From NCBI GenBank assembly GCA_012184525.1, contig WOFQ01000013.1, positions 620,001-684,000 on the forward strand: 64,000 bases of DNA, given 5' to 3'. Position 1 is the first letter of the stretch, and every line of letters begins with the position of its first letter. The notes beneath the pieces were generated by a model, which was not told the DNA's origin, made no database searches, and saw nothing but the letters and a program-made list of their open reading frames with translations. A program made the position numbers and the translations under genes. This DNA comes from Xenoacremonium recifei. Taxonomy: Eukaryota; Ascomycota; Sordariomycetes; Hypocreales; Nectriaceae. Shown here one piece after another: positions 35,351 to 45,749 of this stretch.

Positions 35351-37315
35351 CTCTGACTGATATTGAAATTCCCGTTCGCCACACCCCCCTATATTCCCAA
35401 TCCGTCAAATCATCTCCCTCCCCTCCCCTCCCAGCCCAATCCTCTATAATTTCACACCCCAAGCCCATCCCTCCAGCTCACTCTCACCTCATCACATCCA
35501 AATCACCATCTCCATCACCATCCCCGGCCCACCGCCCTCAGCCTCGTCCCAATGGGTCCCCCTCCTTCACCGCCTGCCTGCCCCGCGTGTGCTCGCACCT
35601 CTTCTCAGCCTTACATGTACGGCCCCCAATCTAGGCGGGCAGGGAATCGACTCCCTCAGCGTCCTACACTCGCTTGCATATGCCTCGTAGGGCTTGGTCT
35701 GGCTGCTGTCCTGGGAGCCAATGCTCCGATTGCCTGGGGTTTGGCCAACCGCTGGACTTACATGCCCCCCCTCCCCGTCTCGAAGGACCTTGGAGGAGCT
35801 GCCTGCATGAATGGGCTGGCTGTTTAGCTTGTGAGCGAATCGGGCTCTTGATACGATCTGACCCGAAACAGGGCTCGGATGAGGAGTCTCTGTAGCCCCC
35901 ATCTCCTCGACGACTTGAGCCTCATCACCACTCCAACACCATTCAGTCTCTCAAGCCGCCCATCCACACACACTCTCGCAATCTCACCCAACCAACCCTT
36001 TCGGCCTCCCCCCCTGTCCTGCATCCCATGACTCCTCGCCGTCTAGCTCCTGCCCTCATCACATCACATCACAATAACCCCGTGTGTCTTCCCCTCCCCT
36101 CCCCTCCCCCCTGCCCGCTCGCCCGACCTCCTCACGTCAGAACCCTAAATCCTTTCTTCTCTGTGTCGCGATGAGCGCCCAACTAGCCACACACACGTCC
36201 AGGGCTGAGGGCGTCACGCCCGCCCGGGTCTCACGAAGGCCCCAACAGTGTCAGATCGCCAAAAAGCCCGCTTCGGGCTCCGATGATGGCTAGCCAGCCC
36301 GGTCCAACTCCCCCCTCGTGACGGTGACATGCTGCTGCAGCTGTATTACGCCCGGTTATCTCGCAATTTGCGGGGGATGTCGAATTTCCCGAATGTATGA
36401 GGGACTTTGGTCGCGGGATCGAGCCCCTTTGGGAGTTGTTTCTCAATCTCCCGTCGCGGAAATGTGAAATTTCGCGCTTGATAAGCACTTGCTAGGGTTT
36501 TCGGATGATGACGGGCGGCAGAAGGCTGATGAAAGTCATCACGCTGGAAGGCTGCAAAAGGACATATGAACGACAAAGCCGAGCAAAAAGACCTCGACGG
36601 AAGTAGGACTTGAGTGAGCAAATAGTGTTGTCAAAAGACCAATATAATGTAATGCAATGTAATATGGCGAAAACACTTGATCGACTCGGCTCGGCACGTC
36701 AGCCGTCTTCAGCCTCGAGGATCTTACATGAATCAGCCCCAGTATCCAGCGAGGATAATCACCCATCCGTCTTTCTACCAGAAACCGCCACCGTACAGGA
36801 CGTACACCTGAGTGTCAAATATATAATAACCAAGGAAATATTCATCATCTCGTCATAAGTCGAGGTCCTCTCGACACGGGGAAAAAAAGATATGTGCAGC
36901 AAACAAGACAAGGAAATAAAATGCAAACCCCTCCCTCCCTAGTGCTTGGTGCCCTCGCTTCGTGCGTAGCCTAAAAGCTCGCAGGGATAAGCATCGTATA
37001 TCCCAGGATATTATGTACTAGAAGCGTGAAATGAGCAAGGCGGAAGAAAGAGCAAGGAAATAACAAGCCACCAGGAAAAAGAGGTGAAAGTCGGAAAATG
37101 AAGCAAAAACCAAACATCCGTAAACCCTCATGTATGCCCCGTGATCCTCCACTCCCACCTGGTTGTTCGTTAGACATGAGACTCATACATGCTCCGACAA
37201 ACTTGGACGTGACCCTTGAATCCACACTTTTGAAACCGACCCAAGCCCATTCACCCAACGAGGAGCAGCCTAGATGATTGATGCTGTTTGCTTGCTTGCA
37301 TGCGCACTCACTCAC
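35351..37315. other. Intergenic, pyrimidine-rich tracts then 3' flank
   Basis: CCCTC/CCCCT-rich tracts occur at about 35417-35432 and 36091-36110. After about 36900 the sequence is the 3' flank of the minus-strand gene at 37316. A plus-strand frame at 35552-35827 contains one hydrophobic stretch, but it lacks intron or homology support. Confidence 0.4.
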
Positions 37316-38320
37316 TCATCGCATCTCCTCTGGCCGTACCGTGGCGCCGTAGAAGCCGCCTCCGTGGTTGCCCCCCGATGCCGCGCAAGCCAGACACACT
37401 CCGCCACCGTAGACGCGTGTATGCCGAGTCCAGCCCGCGCCGTCGCCGTCGAGGACGCCGATGATTTCGCCCTGCACGTCAATCTCCTTGGGGCCGGCAT
37501 TGGGCGGCGCGGGTGGCAGGAGAGGGCTCGTGGGAGGGTACGAGCTGGGCGAGAGCGTGAGATCGGCAGGATCCGAGCCTGACGAGGAGGACGAGTGCTG
37601 CGGGATGGGTATGGGCAGAGGCACGCCGATGGGCAGCGTCTTGTTATACGACCGTCGCCGCGCAATAGACGGCGACGACGAGGTTTCCCGCGACACCGTC
37701 ATGGCCGTCGTGGTGGACGACATGTAGTCGGGGTTGGGCTGGTTGATGAAGCTGTCATCGATGGCCATGGCGCGCGGCCGATCGTCAAACGTGAAGACGG
37801 CGGAGCTCAGCTCAGGCGGCGTCAGAGGCGGCGCGGGAGGAGGCCGAGCCATGAGTGGCCGCGGGAGCGAGTCGCCGCCGTTGAAGGCTGTGCTGCTGGG
37901 CCAGTTCGTATCAATGGCCAGCTTCTTGCCCATGGTCTCCTCCTCTTGCGCAGCGTCCCCAAGCGCTCCCAGCGCGTCACCGTTCTCCTTCTCCCCCAAG
38001 GGAGACTGCGCGCCGTTCTTCTCGTCCATTGCCCACAGAGCTCGTCTATGGTGGTTCAGCGGCTGATGATGGTGAGGGAGGACAGCGGCGCCCCTGGAAA
38101 CTGGATCTGACCTGTCCGCGCTGCGCAGGCGTCGCAACCATGCGTAGACAGTGATGGCGCAAAAGCGGACGATGATGACCAGAGCAAAGAGGGCCAACCC
38201 GGTCTGGACCGTCTGGAACGCGGGCGGCAACGAGCTCAAGTAGTTGCGCGTCAACGAAGTCGTTGCGGTGCTGGTGCTGAGTGGTGTAAGTTGCACCACC
38301 CCTCGATTGGTCACTGGCAT
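37316..38320 (-). CDS. Single-pass membrane protein, proline-rich, unknown function
   Basis: An intronless 334-residue frame with ATG at 38318-38320. Near the N terminus, TVQTGLALFALVIIVRFCAITVYAWL (about residues 38-63) is one membrane span. It is followed by basic RRLRSADR, so by the positive-inside rule the long C-terminal part is probably cytosolic. The middle (about 130-280) is Pro/Ser-rich and disordered, with possible phosphorylation sites. The C-terminal block from DVQGEIIGVLDGDGAGWTRHTRVYGGG to the end (GGFYGATVRPEEMR) is compact, with two cysteines (CLAC), and has the look of the conserved functional part. No enzyme signature. I recognise it only as a fungal-type orphan. It is isolated between two gene-poor stretches. 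Confidence 0.7.
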   Translation of the reverse strand: MPVTNRGVVQLTPLSTSTATTSLTRNYLSSLPPAFQTVQTGLALFALVIIVRFCAITVYAWLRRLRSADRSDPVSRGAAVLPHHHQPLNHHRRALWAMDEKNGAQSPLGEKENGDALGALGDAAQEEETMGKKLAIDTNWPSSTAFNGGDSLPRPLMARPPPAPPLTPPELSSAVFTFDDRPRAMAIDDSFINQPNPDYMSSTTTAMTVSRETSSSPSIARRRSYNKTLPIGVPLPIPIPQHSSSSSGSDPADLTLSPSSYPPTSPLLPPAPPNAGPKEIDVQGEIIGVLDGDGAGWTRHTRVYGGGVCLACAASGGNHGGGFYGATVRPEEMR

Positions 38321-40730
38321 GGTGGTGGTGACTGTTTATTATGGGCTCTCAGATAAATTGGCGGCGTCAGCGGGGCTGCTGCTGGCTGCTCGACTCAAGT
38401 CACTCTACTTCTGCGGTCAGACGGGCACTTCTGGGGTAATGCCTGCGCTCCCGCGACGAGTCCGAGTCCTTCGTGGTAGGGCCGAGCCAAGAGGCGAAAG
38501 AAGGCTGCGCCGGGCTGAATAGGGTCGCTGGTTGATCAGCCTAGCGTCTTCGGCGTCCTCGGATAGGCTCTGGGCCACGGTTCCTAGGCCTCTCGGGGCG
38601 CCCTTTTGGTGCCCTTTGGTACCTCTGGGTCGGGACCGACCTGACCTTGGGGGCGCACTGGCTGGTAAGATGGGCAACCGAGGGGGCGCCGTAGGTTGGT
38701 TGCGACACGAGGTGTAAGAGACGGGCTTTTCCAGTGGGATCTTGCAGTCGAATGATCAGTGGTGCGTTCGAAATCGTGTTGCAAACAGGATCGCGACAGG
38801 AGCCTCGTTGGCGATGGGCTTGCTTGTGTAAGGCGTTGTTGGTGGGTTGGGTGTGTTGGATCGGCGGCGGCCGACTTACATCAGTTGAATCCCTCGTCAG
38901 ATCGAATTTCGTCTCAGAGCCAACGTGGGCAGGTGTAATAAACTGTCCGGCGCAACGGCGTAAGAAATAGAACAAGTGATAAACGTCCCTTTATCCTTGA
39001 TCACCACCATTGAGAAACCCTATTGGCCTTTGGGGAAGTGAGGGCGAGTACCGAGCAACGGAAACCAGAGCGGAAGTCGAGGCGAAGTTTTCGATATCCT
39101 CAAGAGAAAGGCGGTTTGGGGGAACCGCGAATCTTATATATATTCAAACAAGCATGGTGACTCTCGGTAGGGTGAGAAGTCGCAGAGAGAGCAAGTCAGT
39201 CCAACGCACGGCATGTAGCGAGCCAAGCCAAGCCCTGTGCATCACTAGATGCTATTCGGGGCAAAGTTGGTCGACCGACGATAGCAAGACGCCCCCCGGC
39301 CACACCCTTTTCACTCCAGCTCGAGTGGGCGGGATGGACCTTCGCGAAAGAGTACAGAAGGGCGACCTTCAGTCAGCCTCTTTCGGGGGCTCGCCAATGG
39401 AGTCGAGGCTAGGTCGTCGGCTCCGGGTCTGGTACAGCGGAAGGGCTGCAGTCGAGCACGTTTGGATTTTAGGGGTGGCTTTCTAAGGGTGGGGACACCG
39501 AGGGAGAGCGTCGAGGCGACAGGGTTCGATATTGGCTGGCCTGGGCCTGCGAAGTGGGTGAGGGGAGTGGACGGAGGCTAGCAGAGAGTGTCGGCCAAGG
39601 CAAAAGCGCGGCTGCTGGTGGCTCACACCCATGGTATGGTTCCCTGTTGACTGACTGAATCCGTCATGGCTGTTGGTCTATGCTTCCGTCGAACGTTGGG
39701 AAGCGTCGGCGAATTCATATCAGACCAGACCGGGGGAGACCAGAAATCGCATGGCCCATGCAGTCATCCTGTGGTGATTAGCCTTGCATCACCGGCAAGG
39801 ATGCAACGTCCTGGAGGGGGGGGGGGAAGACCTGTGAGCTGCCCTTTTGTTTGAACTGTCAGCAGGGAGACGAAACACGACGACGCGTACACGGAGCAGG
39901 GAATTGGATGGCGGAAAGGGCAAAGAGAGGGTGTGGACATGGGGCGGTGACAGTTCAGTTACCGCAGCCCGTCCATCCGTCTTGTCTGGTGTCCCGCTTG
40001 ACTATGGGTGTGCATCGTGAGTACGAGTGTGTGTGCGTATGAGAGACGAGACACCACGACGACGCACAAACCTGACTAGCCACCACGCTCATGCCTGCCT
40101 GCCTTAGCTCATCATCCATCATGGGATCGATCCAGCCCAGCAATTAATCAAATCACAGTGAGCTGTGTGGGAGCGCGGGCGAGGAATGGGTGTCAGAGGC
40201 GACGCACTGAGCCCAAAACGATCCGAACATTTGGAGACCGAGGGCGACTGCTGCTGCATGTCGCAGGACCAGACCCCTGTTTTCAGCCCGCGACGTCGAC
40301 AGGAAGGCGTCACAGAAAGGCTCAATGCAGCCTCCTCGACGCCATGGATGTTGCAGCCATCTCTAGGCCCAGCGTCCCTGATCGGTGATTGAGCGGGCGC
40401 CCCACGATCGCACTGCAATCTGCTTTTCTCGCCCCCGGTGGGCGACCATTGCGCCCGAACTTTGCAGACAGATGCCGGGCCCAGCCTGATCTGGCGAGGG
40501 GAGTGACGCCAGAGGGGCAGCTAGCAGCGAAGATTTCAGCTGAGGTGAGCCCTATCCTAGCGACGCCATGGGGGACCAGACGGGCCCTTGTCGCGAGCTT
40601 GTTCAAAGACAGGGCTAGGCCGAGGCTGCTGATTGGGTCGAGGCCACCGGGAGACCGGGGTGTGGCGGACGGAGAGGGCCAAACTCATCCGGACTTGTGA
40701 GTGAGTGTGTGTGAACCACCCTGCACTGCG

Positions 40731-40765
40731 CGTTGCGTTGCGTTGCGTTGCTGCGTTGCGTTGCT
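40731..40765 (+). repeat. (CGTTG)n pentanucleotide microsatellite
   Basis: Four CGTTG units, a CTG interruption, then two more units. Confidence 0.9.
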
Positions 40766-40807
40766 TCTCACTCATGCTTGCTTGGTTGCTGCAAGGTCGG
40801 GGCCACC

Positions 40808-40827
40808 CCATGCCATGCCATGCCATG
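40808..40827 (+). repeat. (CCATG)4 pentanucleotide microsatellite
   Basis: Four perfect CCATG units, 43 bp after the CGTTG array and 8 bp before a TACTCCGTA motif. Confidence 0.9.
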
Positions 40828-40835
40828 CCGTCACT

Positions 40836-40844
40836 TACTCCGTA
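40836..40844 (-). repeat. TACGGAGTA motif copy
   Basis: Exact copy, reading TACTCCGTA on the plus strand. Confidence 0.7.
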
Positions 40845-41554
40845 AACACATGAGAGACATGCGGTCCCCGTCCCTGACCTGAAGGTGCTTCCCTGGCAAG
40901 CACACTAGACCCGAGACGTCGCACGGCGCGGCTTTGAGGATGGCATGTCATGTCGTCCGGGGTCCTTGTGACTGCAGCCATGCAGAGTGCCGCGTGCCGC
41001 CTTGTCGCCAACCCGAGATGAGGTCTTGAACCGTCCGTGGAGGCGCGAGAAGCGAAGGGACGCTGCGGCGAATCCAATCGGCACACTGCCCGGGTTTCGC
41101 TAGACTCCCTGAAGTCTCCTATAGCCTCCAAGCTTTGTCCTGCCGCTTCCCAGACTGTACCTTGGGCCGTGGACCGTTGCACGCCGGCAGGGAATATGAT
41201 GCTGTTATCGTCAATGTTCAGCCAGCCCGGGGCAGACTGTAGACTCGACGAGTGGGGAGCGATCCGTCTCTGGCAGTTGTGCTAACCTTTGTCCTTGCTG
41301 GAATGAGAGCCTGGCCCAGCCCAGTCGAGTCTAGTCTGGACGGCCTGCTCGTTTGCATCCCATCCCGTCTTCTCAGCTGCCCTCTGGACGAGGGGTGCAG
41401 AGAGTGAGTGTGCTCGACAGACCTCTACTGCTGTTCTCTGCAGAATTTGCCAGGTCATCGGGTTTGCCGACATACCTTAGTTATGGTACTGTACCTGACC
41501 ATGGTAAAGCTGGGTGGTGCGGGTTATACTGGATGGATCTGGTTCCTGGTTGAC

Positions 41555-41563
41555 TACTCCGTA
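41555..41563 (-). repeat. TACGGAGTA motif copy
   Basis: Exact copy, TACTCCGTA on the plus strand, followed directly by a partial second copy (CTCCATA). Confidence 0.7.
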
Positions 41564-42160
41564 CTCCATAGGTATCAACACTTTCCGATTCAAGGTATCC
41601 GTCTGCACAGAAGACAACGCAATAGTGCCTCGTGGCCCGTATAGTCTCGTCTACTAACCCATGCAATAGTTCGGAGACAACGCTCGCTGAGGCAGATGAG
41701 ATGCTGACCAGTGGCGTTGTTGGCGCGGTGCGGGAGAGCGAGGGAGGGGGGCCCGGCCGGCGGACAGATCATCATCTGCAACAGTAATGTAAGGTCCTGC
41801 GCCATCCATACATACGGGGATCATCATAGGTAATCAACAGCAGCATCATCACCGGGGTGTGTCTGGTGGAAGCTCCCCCAGGCTCAGCGGTTTCCGGCCG
41901 TCGTCAAGGTTGCCTGAGGATGAAAATGGTGTGGGAGGATCTCGGGAGGGGCTCATGGCCGGCTCAGCTGAGTTGAAATCGCTTGGGGTGCCTGATTGGG
42001 TCCTGAGGCTCAAAAGAGAGGGCCCGCCTGCCCGCATTGGGACTGCAACGCTGCTAGCAAGATTTCCGTTCTCCTGCACAGCATCCGCCCACAAAAGCCT
42101 CCATGCCATTGGCAGCGTTAACAGACAACTAATACCGACCTGAAGTTGATTGATGAGGTC

Positions 42161-42195
42161 TCAGTTCAGTTCAGTTGGGTTGGGCTGGGCTGGGC
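42161..42195 (+). repeat. Compound pentanucleotide array (TCAGT)3-TGGGT-(TGGGC)3
   Basis: Seven units in unbroken 5-bp register: TCAGT three times, TGGGT once, TGGGC three times. The unit sequence changes while the period stays. Confidence 0.9.
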
Positions 42196-43172
42196 CTCGA
42201 TATGCGTCCGTCTCTAGCGCTGGCCCTGGCACTGACGGAGTCCAGGCGGAGAACCCTCGCCTCTCAACATCACTCAGCATCATCACCAACCAACAACAAC
42301 GGCATCAACACTGGACGAGGCCGCAGCTAGTTCCGCCGCTGACATCGGTCTGAAACCGTCGAGCGCCAACCCTGTCGCACCGCCGACGATGATCCTGCCT
42401 GTCGAAGTCCTGCAGCAGCGAATCCTGCCAGAAGGCCCTTCTGAGCAGGTACCTGCAAGCCATTGGGTCTCCACTGGACTGGCCATATGTCCTCACGATA
42501 TACCCTCCATCACCGAGTCTCCTCCGCCGATGCATCCTCAGAAACAAGATTGTGTTCACGCATGGATCTCCGGTTCGGCGACGTCTCCGTTAGTCATTGC
42601 CCATCGCATCGCATCGACAACAACACGAGGATATTCGCACCCACTGATTGCCCTGGGCCAATGCATGAAAAACCTGGCTCAGGCCCGCGACCGAGCCAAC
42701 CACAACCACCGCCATGTCTCGCTTTTTGCTGTGTTGGGCTTCCCCATGGTCTCGGTAGCCTATCAGACGCGGATGATCGGCGGCTGCGCCAACCTTGCCC
42801 AGCTGGACCTGGGCCACCCGAGCGTCCAGAGCCCTAGCCGCTGCTCCAGGCCGTCTTCTAGAAGGACGAAATTTGCAGTCGCCGCCGTGATTGCGAAGTC
42901 GAGACTGTCGTGCCCGCCGCCGCCGCCGACATTTCCCCCCTCAATCTGGGAACAGCCGGGAGAATCCGCGCGTCCCCACCACCATTTAGCGAGGCGAGGC
43001 GACGCGATGGGACGATAGCAATCGACGTCTGCAACAGAACTGCGCCTCCGTTGCAACGCAATCTCCCCTCGTGTTGACGGAGTCCTATCTGGTCGATATA
43101 ATTCCCTTCTTGACCAACTGCGGAAAATCATTCGACGCTGGGCAGCTCGTGGTGGATCGTCTCTTCCGCGCA

Positions 43173-43181
43173 TACTCCGTA
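43173..43181 (-). repeat. TACGGAGTA motif copy
   Basis: Exact copy, TACTCCGTA on the plus strand. Confidence 0.7.
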
Positions 43182-45749
43182 TTCTCTTCCACGGACGGAC
43201 CGACGTCCACGTCCGCGCGACGACGGCAAGACGGCCTCATGCGGACGGAATCGATCCATGGACGAGATGCCCCGTATCTGGGGCGACACTTGGCACACTT
43301 GGCACACAGACAGGTACGGACGTATGTATGAACCACGATGGTCATGTAGGTTCTTCGAATCGGGGCCGTTCTGGGGCTCGTTTTCAGCTCGGGTGGACGC
43401 AGCTTCGTGACGCCATCGCCGCTGTCATGCACGGGACCCAACGCTCCGACTCGTCTATTCCTCTCCGGCCTCCAGTGTCAGTCCGGGTGCGGAGGGAAAT
43501 TACTATACGGCGCATGGAGGTATGTGATGCGACAGCTGCATCACAGCCGCAGCACGCATATGCACGCCGTCTGTAACCGCGACAAATGACCTGGGCTGAG
43601 ACACGCGAAACCCCTCGCCATCCCCTGTCAGCAACCTGCCGCTTCCGACCTGTTGCGGAGGCTCATTAGCGGCTCATCTCTAGTGAGTGCTGCAATGCGA
43701 CGTCGACCCTGAGTCTCCTGCGCATCATCACCACCAACGGCGACGACGCGCGCGCGCGCCCAACACCCGCAAAGAGGCAATGCAGAATCCTGTTATATCC
43801 GCCCAACACGCAACTCCACGCCCTCGCAATCGTATTTGGGCCCTGCTCGTTAATTCCGCGTCCCGCTCGCTTCAGTTGCCAGGCCACCGCCAATCGGTAA
43901 AACGTCACACACGCCCCCCCTCGTTATTTAAAGCATCCTCTTCAGCCTTACGAGCCCCTCGCCTCCACATGTGATCCTACCCTCATCCTTGTCAGCAGCC
44001 CCTCGACCTCTCGTTCTCGTGCCTTGGTCGTCAGCACTTTGGCAACCTAGACGCGCGCCCGCAACGGCTAGATGAACCTCAGCCATTGGATTTGACGACG
44101 ACAACCACGACGTCGCTCGCAGCGATTTTCCCGTTCTGGGAGGATCCGAACATCTAGGACTTTGCTCCCCTGGACACACTGCTGACATGAAAGCCTGACG
44201 ACGAACCGAAGACCTTTGGGCTATCATCTAGCTCTCTTTGTCAGATGGGACCGCCCGATTCGGGCCTGCTTACAACAAACCGCATCCCCAAAGGGAGACA
44301 CCCGAGGACGGCACGAGGCACAGACGACTTGACGAGGTCCGAGGCTCCCTGAAATGCGGAATTGGCCACGCGACGGAACCAATGGAGCGGATCTCTCGGC
44401 GTTATAAGAGCCGTGCAGACTCTTCTTGGTGCTCTGTGCGAGTCACGACGAAGATTGGGAGACAAAGCCCGCTCTTTTGCCACATTCGCGGTGAGAAAGT
44501 ATCCAATGGGTTGGAATTCGGTCAATCCACCGCTATCCACAAACCGCGGCTTGCACAATGGCTGCTGAGCAAGACCCCCAGCCCTCGCCTTGGTCTCATC
44601 GCATTGCCGCCAACAATGAATGCCCTAAACAAGCGCTCTCCAGACGCACCCCGATCTCTGCTTGCTTTGTCCCCTCCAGCCCCGTGCGTCACGGCCGGAT
44701 CGCCTGAGACACTGGATGGACTAACCTAACCGCTCGCTAGATCTCCGATTCCATCTTGCAGCGCTCCTGTCACCGCGTGGAGATGGTCCCCGTCCCCTCA
44801 ACCAAACCTCCCCCTCACCTCCAATCACCACCCGCCATCCGACCCTTTTCAGCTTCACACTTTCAATATTGGCGTCCGCGACCCAACCTCCTCTGGCTGA
44901 CTCAGACCGCCACAGTCTCAGTCTCGCGGCGAGCACACCTTAATTAGACGGCCGCCGGCTGCTGCTAATTCTCCGGCTCGCGAGCTTCCGAAAAACCCTG
45001 ACTGACAGCTTTGCCCCCTTCAGCTCCCGCTCGGCATGTCACCACCGGCCTGTGAGACACCTGGTTTGCTGGACGCCCGCGATACCGCGACTCGACTATG
45101 CCGCCTTCGGGTCCCCTCCCCATGCCGCATGGCTCTCGCCCAATCGTGCCCTCATCCGGGGTGCCAGAAGCTGCTGCCGGGCGCCTCAGCCAGCCAATGC
45201 GTGCCCGCGGGCATCATCGCCGCCGCGCTCCCGTCGACTTCCACGACGCACCGTCGCGGCCGCGATCTGGATCTATTGCTCTGACTAGCGAGAGCCTCAC
45301 CGCTTGTTATTGCCCGCCGTCCGTCATGTCAGCCCGCCCCCCGTGAGACTGTCGTCGGCCAATGTGCGCCGCGCATCGCCATGTCCCGTGCCAGATCGCG
45401 TGCATCATGTGTCCTGGGGGGGGTGTCCCTCGAGAAAAATATCATGTTTCTGTTTTTCCAATTCGAGAAGGGTTGATCCGTAGACTACCTAAGAAACACG
45501 ATGAAAACAGTAAAGCCGACAAATAACTGGGTAATCCGTAAACAATAGCTGTGTGCCTCCCGTCCTGACCCCCTGGACCGCCGCTGTACATGTACATACA
45601 ATGCCCGACAGTGACATGACTTGCTTCTCCCTGGAAAGGAAGCTGAGAACATTACTCTGACCGTCACCATTAGCCAATGGCTGCGTGCCGTTGGTGATTC
45701 CGCCTGTGATACATGATTTCACAGAGCCCCTATTCGCCAGCACGCTCCC

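Larger units (their letters stand above)
38321..45749. other. 7.4 kb gene-poor intergenic region
   Basis: The start of the minus-strand membrane protein gene and the 3' end of mbp1 flank this stretch. Many frames of 60-210 codons are open, the longest at 42389-43018 on the plus strand. They overlap on opposite strands, lack motifs, and sit in GC-rich low-complexity sequence. It holds an 11-base G run at 39816-39826, several pentamer arrays and three TACGGAGTA copies (listed separately). No RNA gene seen. Confidence 0.4.

Noticed and set aside
41849..42109. Minus-strand frame ending LSLGELPPDTPR that looked like a phosphorylated C terminus.
   Set aside because: No upstream exon with matching phase or conserved sequence, and the opposite strand is equally open.
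42389..43018. A 209-codon plus-strand ORF.
   Set aside because: Composition-driven: several minus-strand frames are also open, it has no motif, and low-complexity His/Pro/Arg stretches dominate.
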